The position numbers and the translations under genes were made by a program. DNA of 64,000 nucleotides, taken from the NCBI RefSeq assembly GCF_016907955.1, contig NZ_JAFBCX010000004.1, positions 372,001-436,000 of the forward strand, in the 5' to 3' direction. Within the stretch, counting starts at the first letter, position 1; every line of letters begins with the position of its first letter. The notes beneath the pieces are model-generated. The model was not told where the DNA came from and searched no databases. It saw only the letters and a program-made list of their open reading frames with translations. This document shows positions 16,073-25,380 of this stretch, piece by piece. Source of the stretch: Lentzea nigeriaca (GTDB lineage Bacteria; Actinomycetota; Actinomycetes; Mycobacteriales; Pseudonocardiaceae).

Positions 16073-18504
16073 GCGGTGATCTCCGTGAGGTAGCCGAGCG
16101 CGACGAGGTCGGCGACGGGATAGGTGGTGCGGTAACGGCTTCCGCCGCCGGGCTGGCCGAACCACGGCGCGCTGATCGTGCGGTGGACGGGCAGATCGCG
16201 CGTGACGACGTACCGGCGGTAGCCCTCCTCCGCTGCCTGCGGGGGCAGCGAGCGCTCCTTGAACGGGGTGCCCGCCTTGGACAGGACACGGCCTTCCGGC
16301 GTGCCGAACCTGTCGAGCTCGGCGCCCGCCTTGAGGACCTCCGGCCGGCTGTCCTCGTAGCCGCCTTCACGTTCGACCGGCCAGCGCGGGGTGCCGTCCT
16401 CGTCCTGGAAGAGGCTTTCCCAGTCGCGTTCGTGCATGCCCGCCAACGGGTCGTAGCCCTCGAGCAGCTCCTGCACGACCGGGTGATCCTTGCCGAGGCC
16501 TTCCGACTGCTCGGACGGTTGCGGGAAGGACGTGTCGACCAGGTCGGCCTGCGGGTGGTCCTGCGGGGCGAACCGGGGAACCACCTGCTGCTCGTCCTGC
16601 TGGACCGGTGCCGGGAGCTGCCGCGACGGCTTCGGGGCGAGGCGAGGAGCCGTGCCCGCGCTGAGGAAGATCGCCATGAACCAGCTGCCGGCGGCCGCCG
16701 CGGTGTAGCCGTGGCGGGCGAGGTCGTACGCGACGCCCGGCACGCCGGACAGGGCCTGGTTCTGCTCGCGGTTCTCGAGGCGGTCGGTGAGCGATCCGCT
16801 CTGGTGACCGTTGACGTCGACGCCTGCCATCGGGCCCGAGGTGACGGTCTGGCCGACCTGGTGCTCCGCGCCCGGCGCACCGTCCCGCAGAGCGTCGAGC
16901 GCTTCCTTCGACAGGTCCTTGGCCGCGGGGTCCTTGGCGCCCGGCTGTCCCGGACCGGAAGCCTGGCTGCCGCTCTGGCCCGGCCCTTGGGGCTGGTTCT
17001 GACCGGTGACCTGGTTGCCGGACTGGCCGACCTGAGTCGCCTGGCTCGCCTGCCCGGCGACCGCCTGGGCGGCCGATCCCGTCGGCAGCCCTGTCTTGGC
17101 CGCCGGTGCCGCCTGCGGACCAGCCTTGGCTTCCGCCGCCTTCGCTTCCACGGCCTTCGCGGCTTGCTGAGCAGCCTGTCCCTGCTGCCCTGCTGCCTGC
17201 TGGCCGGGCTGCTGGCCCACGACCGGGCCGACCTGGGCAGCGGCCGCGGGAGCCGCCGACGGCACACCACCGACGGCACCGCTCACCGCACCGCTGACAG
17301 CACCGACCGCGCCACCCACCGGACCACTCACCGGTCCAGCGGCGGGTGCGCCACCGAAGGCCGGTGCCGCGGGAGCCGCCTGAGCCGGAGGCACCGACGC
17401 GGCGGGCGCGGGCCCCGGTTGGCCGTGCATGTCGCCACCACGGATCAGTGGCTGGTCGAGAACAGCGGCCGAGGCCTGCGTCGTGCCCTCGGCGATCTGG
17501 CCGAGGGAGCCCTGAACGCTGGGGATGACGTCCGCCACCGGCGGCACCACATGCGCGGACGCCTGGCTCGTGTCGGGCACCGGACCGGGGAGCGTGGGGT
17601 TGCCAGGGCCCTCACCACGACCGGGATTGCCGGGAGGGCCTTCGCCGCGGGGACCTTCACCCCGGCCGTCGACCGCGTCGACCACCTGGCCGACGGTGTC
17701 GTGGCCACCGGGCACCGCTTCGACGGCCGGCTGCAGGATGGCCGCGACAGGCGCGGTCACGGGGGCAGTGGCACCGAGAACGGGTGCCACGGTGCCGGTC
17801 GCCGCCCCCACGGCGGGCGCGACCGGCCCGGTCACGGCGTTGACCACGGGCGCCACGGGAGCCGTCGCGTCGCGCACGACCTGACCGACGGGCTCGACCG
17901 CGCCACCGACGATGTTCGTGACCGGCGACAGCAGACCACCACCGCCACCGGGACCGTGGGCGCCGGGCGCGGTGTTGACCGGCGGCGAGGCCTGGCTCAT
18001 GTCCACGCCGCTGTCCAGCCGAATGGCAGCCGACAGCGTGTTGTGGAGGTTCGCGACGTTGGCCGCGGTGCCGCGGGTCAACGTGTCGAGGCCGAGCAAA
18101 GCGTTGGGGTTGCCCGCGGAGGCCGACGCCTTCGCCGCGTCGTTGTTCTTGGCGAGCGTCACCAGCTCACGGACGATCTCGACCTTCGCGGCCCCCACCT
18201 GCTGGGCGGCGTGGTCAAGACGGTCGGCAGCGGCGTGACACCCCTTGGCCGCCCGCTGCAGTTCGCCGTCCGGCGCCACGACCTTGGCCCACCGCCCACG
18301 CGCGGCGTCCCCGGTAGCACCGGTCACGCCCTCCAGCGCACGCGTGGCCGCACCATCGGACGACGTACCGAGGGTCTTGATCTTGTCGCCCGCCTCGCGC
18401 CACGCCGCGGCACTCGAACGCATGGCGTCCTCGTCCGCCTTGGGCCACGAAACGCCGGCCTTCGCGGCGACCTCGGTGAGTTCGACGGGAAGCTCGATGC
18501 CCAT
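16069..18504 (-). CDS. Type VII-secreted polymorphic toxin with C-terminal TNT (NAD+ glycohydrolase) domain
   Basis: The 811-residue protein has a helical N-terminal region (about 1-170) resembling the WXG100/CpnT-like export domain, a long Ala/Pro/Gly/Val and Gln-rich linker, and about 120 C-terminal residues matching the tuberculosis necrotizing toxin fold: E-L-D-R-F-G, then G-T-P-F-K-E-R-S-L-P-P, Y-R-R-Y-V-V, and A-P-W-F-G-Q-P-G-G-G-S-R-Y. TNT hydrolyses NAD+ in target cells. The ATG starts one base after the upstream WXG gene stop. Where I expect Q-Y in some TNT proteins, R-Y is seen; whether that alters activity needs alignment. The small gene downstream is the likely immunity factor. 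Confidence 0.82.
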   Translation of the reverse strand: MGIELPVELTEVAAKAGVSWPKADEDAMRSSAAAWREAGDKIKTLGTSSDGAATRALEGVTGATGDAARGRWAKVVAPDGELQRAAKGCHAAADRLDHAAQQVGAAKVEIVRELVTLAKNNDAAKASASAGNPNALLGLDTLTRGTAANVANLHNTLSAAIRLDSGVDMSQASPPVNTAPGAHGPGGGGGLLSPVTNIVGGAVEPVGQVVRDATAPVAPVVNAVTGPVAPAVGAATGTVAPVLGATAPVTAPVAAILQPAVEAVPGGHDTVGQVVDAVDGRGEGPRGEGPPGNPGRGEGPGNPTLPGPVPDTSQASAHVVPPVADVIPSVQGSLGQIAEGTTQASAAVLDQPLIRGGDMHGQPGPAPAASVPPAQAAPAAPAFGGAPAAGPVSGPVGGAVGAVSGAVSGAVGGVPSAAPAAAAQVGPVVGQQPGQQAAGQQGQAAQQAAKAVEAKAAEAKAGPQAAPAAKTGLPTGSAAQAVAGQASQATQVGQSGNQVTGQNQPQGPGQSGSQASGPGQPGAKDPAAKDLSKEALDALRDGAPGAEHQVGQTVTSGPMAGVDVNGHQSGSLTDRLENREQNQALSGVPGVAYDLARHGYTAAAAGSWFMAIFLSAGTAPRLAPKPSRQLPAPVQQDEQQVVPRFAPQDHPQADLVDTSFPQPSEQSEGLGKDHPVVQELLEGYDPLAGMHERDWESLFQDEDGTPRWPVEREGGYEDSRPEVLKAGAELDRFGTPEGRVLSKAGTPFKERSLPPQAAEEGYRRYVVTRDLPVHRTISAPWFGQPGGGSRYRTTYPVADLVALGYLTEITA

Positions 18505-18505
18505 G

Positions 18506-18820
18506 TCAGCCGTCCAACCTTCGCATCGCGGTCGCGTTGCTCTCCTCGACGTGCCGGTACGTCTCGGCCGTCGCGGCGAGCTTGTCGCCCACGTCCCCCA
18601 ACGTCGTGGAAAGCCCGGACACCGCCCCCGCCGCATCCCCGGACGGCTTCTCGTGCGAGGCGGCGAAACTCCGCCCCACCGCGTCATCACCCCAGCAGGC
18701 ACCGAACGCCGCCAGCGCCTTGTCCAGCGTCCCCGCGATCTCCTTGGCCTGGCCGGCGAACCCGCGCAGCTCACGCGCCCCGGCGTCCAGCCGATCGAGA
18801 TCGGCCTCGTACCCGGTCAT
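18506..18820 (-). CDS. WXG100/ESAT-6-like small helical protein
   Basis: A 104-residue all-helical protein with the helix-turn-helix hairpin of the ESX family. The turn carries C-W-G-D-D-A-V-G, a W-x-G variant written W-G-D. It contains two long amphipathic helices and no signal peptide. It is encoded immediately before the TNT toxin and overlaps the YbaB-like gene by four bases. By analogy with ESX partners it probably pairs with the toxin's helical N-terminus for type VII export (inference). Confidence 0.8.
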   Translation of the reverse strand: MTGYEADLDRLDAGARELRGFAGQAKEIAGTLDKALAAFGACWGDDAVGRSFAASHEKPSGDAAGAVSGLSTTLGDVGDKLAATAETYRHVEESNATAMRRLDG

Positions 18821-19296
18821 CGAACCCTCCTGTGGATGAGCTCGGAGTCGAGCCAGCTCTCCCGTTGCTCGTTGTCCTCGTCGTCGTCAACGCGACGGCG
18901 GGCAGGCTGCCGTGCCACCTCGGGTGCGGGCTCCGGCTCGTACTCGGCAGGCCGCAGATCGGCCGTCCCCGCGACCAACGCGACAGGATCGGTCGAGGCA
19001 GGCAACACCGTGCTCAACGTCTGGTAGGTGTCCTCAGCCGCCGACGCGGCAGCCGCCGCGACCGTCCTGACGATCAGCTCCGCCAGCTGCTCCGGCCGGT
19101 GCCTGCGATAGGCCAGCTCCGACAGCTCCAGCGACTTGAGCTGTCCACCCGCGCCGACCAACGCGGTGACCGTCCCGTCCGGACTGGAGGCCTGACCGGA
19201 CACGGCAGCGAGCTCACGCTGGACCGACGCCAGCTGCTCGCGGCTGCGCCGGTAGTCGGCCAGCAGCTCCTCGACCTGCGCACGGTGGTCGTCCAC
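18817..19296 (-). CDS. YbaB/EbfC-family protein
   Basis: The 159-residue protein has an N-terminal coiled helix (residues about 3-35), a central strand pair G-T-V-T-A-L-V-G-A-G-G-Q-L-K-S-L-E-L and a helix E-Q-L-A-E-L-I, the layout of YbaB nucleoid-associated proteins. An acidic, Arg-rich tail of about 50 residues follows. Such proteins repeatedly open type VII effector operons in actinomycetes. The GTG at 19296 follows GAGGGGG; an in-frame GTG 18 bases upstream is weaker. Whether it binds DNA or chaperones the effectors is unknown. Confidence 0.8.
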   Translation of the reverse strand: MDDHRAQVEELLADYRRSREQLASVQRELAAVSGQASSPDGTVTALVGAGGQLKSLELSELAYRRHRPEQLAELIVRTVAAAAASAAEDTYQTLSTVLPASTDPVALVAGTADLRPAEYEPEPAPEVARQPARRRVDDDEDNEQRESWLDSELIHRRVR

Positions 19297-19394
19297 CGAG
19301 TCCCCCTCACACACGCATAGCCCTGGGCTCGGGCTCTTGGACGCCGTTGCCCTTAGATCGGTTCCCAGCGAATTCAGTTACGTACGATCAACGC

Positions 19395-19832
19395 GTGATC
19401 GCGTTCGAGGATCTGCCCGCAGGCCGAATCATCCCGCTCGGCGAGATAATCGTCGACCGGGACGACATGGTCGAGTTCGCGAGGAAGTTCGATCCACAAC
19501 CGTTCCACCTGGACGAGGAAGCGGGACGGAACTCGATTTTCGGCGGTTTGTCCGCCTCCGGCTGGTACACGGCGTCGCTGTGGATGCGCCGCTGGGTCGA
19601 CGTGGTGCTGTCCGACTCGACGTCCCAGGGCTCGCCGGGCGGCCGCGAGCTGTCCTGGCTGGCACCGGTCTACGCGGGCGACAAGCTGACGTTCGCCGCC
19701 GAGGTGCTGAGCGCGCGGCTGTCGAAGAAGCGACCGAACCTGGGCCTGGTCGAGTTCGCGGGCACGGCCCACCGGGGCGACGAGCTGGTCTACCGGTTCA
19801 TCGCCACCGGAATGTTCACAGCACGCGGTTGA
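19395..19832 (+). CDS. MaoC-like hot-dog dehydratase
   Basis: The 145-residue protein is a single hot-dog domain of the MaoC/(R)-hydratase type, with F-D-P-Q-P-F-H-L-D-E-E-A, which carries the Asp/His hydratase pair, then F-G-G-L-S-A-S-G-W-Y-T and L-S-W-L-A-P-V-Y-A-G-D. It probably hydrates an enoyl-CoA or acts in acyl-chain modification. GTG 19395 is preferred because the fold starts there. A TACGAT sequence about 7 bp upstream could be the -10 box of a leaderless message. It converges with the GNAT gene, overlapping 17 bp. Confidence 0.85.
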   Translation: MIAFEDLPAGRIIPLGEIIVDRDDMVEFARKFDPQPFHLDEEAGRNSIFGGLSASGWYTASLWMRRWVDVVLSDSTSQGSPGGRELSWLAPVYAGDKLTFAAEVLSARLSKKRPNLGLVEFAGTAHRGDELVYRFIATGMFTARG

Positions 19833-20361
19833 CCAGCGCCCGCCGCGTGCCCCGCCGTTCGACCAGCTCGAACCCCGCGTCGAGGAACATCGCCAGCCGC
19901 CCGTGGTACAGCTCGCCGGCCTGCAGCTTCCTGCCCTCGGTGTCGATCGGATAGCCCTCGATCGACTTCGCACCGGCCTTGCGCGCGTACTCGACCGCCG
20001 CGTCCAGCAGCAGCGACGTCACGCCCTGGCGCCGTGCCGACCGATGCACGTAGAAGCACGTCACCGACCAGACTCCGGAGATGTCGTCGGACACCGGTGC
20101 GGTGATCTTCGACCGCGTCAGCCGCGAGTACGACGCCCGCGGTGCGACAGCGACCCAGCCGACCGCCTCGGACCCGTCCACCGCCAGCAGCCCGATCGGC
20201 GACCCGAGCCGCTCACGCAGCACCGCACGGTTGTCGTTGGTCTTCATCTCGGCGTTGGTCTGCATGAACCACGTGCAGAAGCACCACTCGACCGTCTTGC
20301 TGGTGCTGAACAACGCCTCGGCCAACGGCCAAGTCTCAGCAGTCAGCTCGACGACCTTCAC
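19816..20361 (-). CDS. GNAT-family N-acetyltransferase
   Basis: A 181-residue single-domain acetyltransferase with the acetyl-CoA loop in F-Y-V-H-R-S-A-R-R-Q-G-V-T-S-L-L-L (R-x2-G-V pattern), preceded by the strand W-S-V-T-C. The C-terminal segment G-F-E-L-V-E-R-R-G is typical. It is coupled to the HMG-CoA lyase gene by a GTGA overlap at 20358-20361. The acceptor (protein, amino acid or small amine) is not predictable. Confidence 0.85.
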   Translation of the reverse strand: MKVVELTAETWPLAEALFSTSKTVEWCFCTWFMQTNAEMKTNDNRAVLRERLGSPIGLLAVDGSEAVGWVAVAPRASYSRLTRSKITAPVSDDISGVWSVTCFYVHRSARRQGVTSLLLDAAVEYARKAGAKSIEGYPIDTEGRKLQAGELYHGRLAMFLDAGFELVERRGTRRALVNRVL

Positions 20362-21287
20362 TTCGCCAGCGCCCGCACCACGCGCGACGGGCTCGGCCGG
20401 CCGAGCTGTTCCGCCATCCACACCGAGGTCTCGACGAGCTTGTCCAGGTCGACGCCGGTCTCGATGCCCAGCCCGTCGAGCATCCACACCAGATCCTCGG
20501 TGGCGAGGTTCCCGGTCGCGGACTCCGCGTACGGACAGCCGCCCAGACCGCCGGCGGAGGAGTCCACAGTCGTGACGCCACAACGCAAGGCGGCCAGCGT
20601 GTTCGACAGCGCCTGCCCGTAGGTGTCGTGGAAGTGCACGGCCAGCCGGGTCACGTCCCGGAAGCCCTCCACGAGCGACTCGACCTGGCCGGGCGTCGCC
20701 ACGCCGATCGTGTCGCCCAGCGACAGCTGCGAGCAGCCCATCTCCAGCAACCGCTCGCCGACCGCCACGACCTGGGCGCGCGGAACGGCACCCTCCCACG
20801 GATCGCCGAAGCACATCGAGACGTACCCGCGCACGTCCATGCCCGCCGACAGGGCCCGCTTCACCGTCGGCTCGAACATCTCGAACTGCGAGTCGAGCGT
20901 CCGGTTCAGGTTCTTCGACGCGAACGTCTCCGTGGCCGAGGCGAAGATCGCGATGTGCTTGACCCCGGCCTCCAGCGCCCGGTCGAGGCCACGCTCGTTC
21001 GGCACCAGCACCGGGTAGATGACGCCGGGCTTGGCGTCCAAACCGGACAGGAGCTCAGCCGCGTCGGCCAGCTGCGGCACCCACTTCGGGTGCACGAAGG
21101 ACGTTGCCTCCAAAACGGACAGTCCCGCGTCGGCGAGCCGCGACAGGAACTCGAGCTTCACCGCCACCGGAACGACGGTGGACTCGTTCTGCAGCCCGTC
21201 CCGCGCGCCGACCTCCCAGATCGTCACCCGCGAGGGCAGCGACCCGGACGGGACGACGTCGGGCAGGCCGGCCTCACGCGCGCCCAT
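20358..21287 (-). CDS. mvaB: Hydroxymethylglutaryl-CoA lyase
   Basis: This 309-residue enzyme cleaves HMG-CoA to acetyl-CoA and acetoacetate, the last step of leucine degradation. It is a DRE-TIM metallolyase: V-G-A-R-D-G-L-Q-N-E carries the catalytic Arg-Asp, S-F-V-H-P-K-W-V-P-Q is the characteristic HMGL loop, H-F-H-D-T-Y-G-Q-A supplies metal His residues, and G-L-G-G-C-P-Y-A contains the conserved Cys. It lies between the PH-domain gene (14-bp overlap) and the GNAT gene. A role alongside the nearby acyl-CoA dehydrogenase and acyl-CoA carboxylase in branched amino-acid breakdown is plausible. Confidence 0.93.
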   Translation of the reverse strand: MGAREAGLPDVVPSGSLPSRVTIWEVGARDGLQNESTVVPVAVKLEFLSRLADAGLSVLEATSFVHPKWVPQLADAAELLSGLDAKPGVIYPVLVPNERGLDRALEAGVKHIAIFASATETFASKNLNRTLDSQFEMFEPTVKRALSAGMDVRGYVSMCFGDPWEGAVPRAQVVAVGERLLEMGCSQLSLGDTIGVATPGQVESLVEGFRDVTRLAVHFHDTYGQALSNTLAALRCGVTTVDSSAGGLGGCPYAESATGNLATEDLVWMLDGLGIETGVDLDKLVETSVWMAEQLGRPSPSRVVRALAK

Positions 21288-21798
21288 CGAGCGTCCTCGG
21301 GTGGAAGTCGTCGTCGGGGTTGTCGTTGACCTCGCGGTACAGCAACGAATGCACCTTCTCCACGGACGGGATGTCGTCGAACTCGAGCGGCTCGTCCGAC
21401 GCCGACTCGATGATCAGCGTGCCGCAGCCCAGCACCCGGTCGAGCAGGCTGTGCTCGAACCGGACGCTGTTGATGCGCGACAGCGGGATGTCCAGGCCGG
21501 TGCGCTTGAAGACGCCCTCGCGCGCCATGACCCGGTCGGAGGTGACGATGAAGTGCGTGGTCCGCCAGCGCACCACGGGCGTGAACGTCAGCCACATGAT
21601 CAGCACGACACCGATCACGGTCAGCGCGATCCACGCGACGGAGGCCCACGACTGGTCCACGACGAGCCCGGCGAGATAGGTGCCGATCGCGACCACCACC
21701 AGCAACCAGAACACCGGGAAGATCAGCATCTTCCAGTGGGGGTGCTTGTGGATCACGACGTGCTCGCTCGGGCTCAGCAGGTCGTCGGGATAGGCCAT
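21274..21798 (-). CDS. PH-domain membrane protein
   Basis: The 174-residue protein has two membrane helices (about residues 26-45 and 50-72) and then a bacterial PH (YdbS/bPH2) domain: R-W-R-T-T-H-F-I-V-T-S-D-R-V, R-T-G-L-D-I-P-L-S-R-I-N-S-V and L-I-I-E-S-A-S-D-E-P-L-E-F. The ATG at 21798 is preferred over a TTG six bases upstream. The order PH protein next to birA matches M. tuberculosis Rv3278c-Rv3279c. Its cellular role is unknown, probably membrane-associated regulation. Confidence 0.88.
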   Translation of the reverse strand: MAYPDDLLSPSEHVVIHKHPHWKMLIFPVFWLLVVVAIGTYLAGLVVDQSWASVAWIALTVIGVVLIMWLTFTPVVRWRTTHFIVTSDRVMAREGVFKRTGLDIPLSRINSVRFEHSLLDRVLGCGTLIIESASDEPLEFDDIPSVEKVHSLLYREVNDNPDDDFHPRTLDGRA

Positions 21799-21811
21799 GG
21801 GCAAACCCTAA

Positions 21812-22630
21812 CTACGCCCGGCGCAAATGCACCACGTCACCTGCGGACACGCCGTGATCGACGCCGTCGGTGCCGCGCACGACCAGCGTCCCGTCCGGCT
21901 CGATGCGTTGCGCCGTGCCCTGCAGCTGCACGCCGCCCGCCAGTTCCACGCGCACGTGCTCGCCGACGGTCGCCGAGTGCTCCAGGTACTCCTCCAGCAC
22001 CCCCGACTCGACCGCGTCGCCGCCGTTCTTGCGCCACACGCCTTCCAGCTGCGCCAGTTCGACCAGCAGCCGGAACGCCAGCTCACCTCGATCCAGCTCG
22101 GCCGCGCCCGCGTCCTGCAGCGACGTCGGGGCGAGGCCACCGGGCGCGGGCTGCACGTCGTCCGGCAGCTTCGCCACGTTCAGGCCGATGCCGACGACGA
22201 CGGCCTGCGCGACACCGGCCGTGATCTCGGACAGAATCCCGGCGCCCTTGCCGGCCTCCGGACCGAGCAGCAGGTCGTTCGGCCACTTCAGGGAGGCCTC
22301 GACACCAACCGACTGGGCGACCCGCACCAACGCCAGACCGGCGATCAGGTTGAGCCACGGCAACTGCTTCGGCGGCACTCCGCTCGGGCGGAACAGCACG
22401 CTGACGTAGAGCCCGCCGGGCGGCGACGACCAGGTGCGGCCGCGGCGGCCCTGGCCGGCGCTCTGCTCCAACGCGATCAGCACCGTGCGGTCCTTGGCGC
22501 CTTCCGCGGCGGCCTTGGCCAGGTCGGCGTTCGTGGACTCCGTCGTCGCCACGACGTCGAGCGCGGCATACGGACCGTTGGGTGCGACCAGGCGCGCGCG
22601 GAGCGCCTCGGCGTCGAGTGCGGTGTCCAT
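21812..22630 (-). CDS. birA: Biotin--[acetyl-CoA-carboxylase] ligase
   Basis: BirA makes biotinyl-AMP and attaches biotin to the carrier lysine of acyl-CoA carboxylases, here most likely K553 of the alpha subunit encoded at 29857. The 272-residue protein lacks the DNA-binding domain of E. coli BirA (monofunctional). Motifs are [17 protein letters not shown] for biotinyl-AMP, L-K-W-P-N-D-L, and V-V-G-I-G-L-N-V. It is divergent from the carboxylase beta-subunit gene, 117 bp away, a natural functional pairing. Confidence 0.94.
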   Translation of the reverse strand: MDTALDAEALRARLVAPNGPYAALDVVATTESTNADLAKAAAEGAKDRTVLIALEQSAGQGRRGRTWSSPPGGLYVSVLFRPSGVPPKQLPWLNLIAGLALVRVAQSVGVEASLKWPNDLLLGPEAGKGAGILSEITAGVAQAVVVGIGLNVAKLPDDVQPAPGGLAPTSLQDAGAAELDRGELAFRLLVELAQLEGVWRKNGGDAVESGVLEEYLEHSATVGEHVRVELAGGVQLQGTAQRIEPDGTLVVRGTDGVDHGVSAGDVVHLRRA

Positions 22631-22747
22631 CGGGCCAGGTTATTGGAACGGGAGAGAGTACGTGCGATGGGAGATGACCAACAGGTTGCCGTGACCTGGA
22701 CAACTGCACGGGGCAGTTCAGCAATGCTCTCGTTAGGCTGCGAGCCC

Positions 22748-24390
<1,643 letters not shown>

Positions 24391-24394
<4 letters not shown>

Positions 24395-24612
24395 CCGCGC
24401 CGGACCAGAAGCCTCTCCTGCGTGTCGTCAAAGGCACGCCGGACGACTACGAACTGGCGGCGCTGACCGCGGTCATCGCCGGGCTGGCTTCGGCCGCGCC
24501 CGTCGAGGGCAAGCCCGCTGCGCGCTCGGAGTGGGCGAATCCGGCTCGGCGGGTTCGCCGGCCGTTGCAGCACGGACACGGCGCCTGGCGCGCCTCGGGT
24601 TTCCCGGGCTAG
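24391..24612 (+). CDS. accE5: Acyl-CoA carboxylase epsilon subunit
   Basis: A 73-residue protein with the family core [20 protein letters not shown] and a C-terminal S-E-W-A-N-P-A-R-R. Epsilon subunits stabilise or activate the alpha-beta carboxylase of actinomycetes. The GTG overlaps the accD5 stop by four bases, and the arrangement matches accD5-accE5 in mycobacteria. The match to both motif and position makes the call firm despite the short length. Confidence 0.9.
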
Positions 24613-24677
24613 GCACGCTGACGCAGGGGTACCCCCGAGCTGGCAAGGCCCCGGCAAAGTCGTGCCCGGCTGGCTGA

Positions 24678-24840
24678 TGGCGTCTGCAAGTACCACCAAC
24701 TCAAGATCAACCAGCACTTTTCCACCGCCAACTCGCGGTGCATCGGCCGCCCCAGCGCACCGAAGGCCCGCCAGAGGACGAACCAGTTGGGTGTAGCTGG
24801 CGGCGATTCGATCAAGAGTTGGTGGTACTTGCAGACGCCA
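24678..24840. repeat. Long inverted repeat, MITE-like or structured element
   Basis: A perfect 25-bp inverted repeat has arms at 24678-24702 (starting TGGCGTCTGCAAG) and 24816-24840, separated by 113 bp. Outside the arms a weaker symmetry continues for about 25 bp on each side (roughly 24649-24863). No transposase is present, and the gap between accE5 (24612) and the next gene (24893) holds nothing else. It could be a non-autonomous transposon remnant or a folded RNA. The symmetry is certain, the nature is not. Confidence 0.6.
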
Positions 24841-24892
24841 AGCCCAGCAGGGCGACTTGCCACCGCTCGACGCCTCACGGGGTCCGACAAGA

Positions 24893-25285
24893 TCAGCCTG
24901 AGCAGTCGACCCGCCGGCTCGTGACGTTCAGGCCGATGGCGACCTCACGGCAGCGGGTTTCGCCGTCGACGTTCAGTTTGAGGGTCCAGAACTCGGAGCC
25001 GTAGGCATCGGTCTTGCGCAGCACCTGGGCTATGGCCGGATTCAGCGGCAGGTTGTCGCGCACCACCGGGACGACCTGGCTGAGCAGCGCGTTCTCGGCG
25101 CGGTCGATGCGGTCGGCGAACGGCCAGACCGGAACGCCGTAGCCGATCGGATCGCTCGCGAGGACGGTCCCCACGGCCCATGAGCCGACGAGCCCGGCGA
25201 GCACGAGGAGAACCGCGGCGATCCTTCTGCGCTTGCCTTCGCGATCGGAACCGCGTTCGGTGAGGACAAGCACCCAGCGTTTCAC
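24893..25285 (-). CDS. Hypothetical single-pass membrane protein
   Basis: The 130-residue protein has a short basic N-terminus (R-E-G-K-R-R-R), one membrane helix at about residues 21-43 and an extracytoplasmic domain with two Cys near its end (T-R-C-R and D-C-S-G), likely a disulfide. GTG start at 25285. It is divergent from the MFS transporter gene. I do not recognise a family. The topology suggests an anchored, outward-facing domain. Confidence 0.6.
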   Translation of the reverse strand: MKRWVLVLTERGSDREGKRRRIAAVLLVLAGLVGSWAVGTVLASDPIGYGVPVWPFADRIDRAENALLSQVVPVVRDNLPLNPAIAQVLRKTDAYGSEFWTLKLNVDGETRCREVAIGLNVTSRRVDCSG

Positions 25286-25380
25286 TCCATCGAGAGTGCC
25301 GACGAAGGAGGCGAGCGCGCATCAGTAGTACTACTCGAACCGCCTGGCGGGCGGTCGCCGCGCTCTGCGTCGGCTTCTTC

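Noticed and set aside
16183-19320. Very long open frame antisense to the TNT toxin operon
   Set aside because: It mirrors the Ala/Pro/Gly-rich coding strand, has no family motif, and the opposite strand carries recognisable WXG, YbaB and TNT domains with coupled starts.
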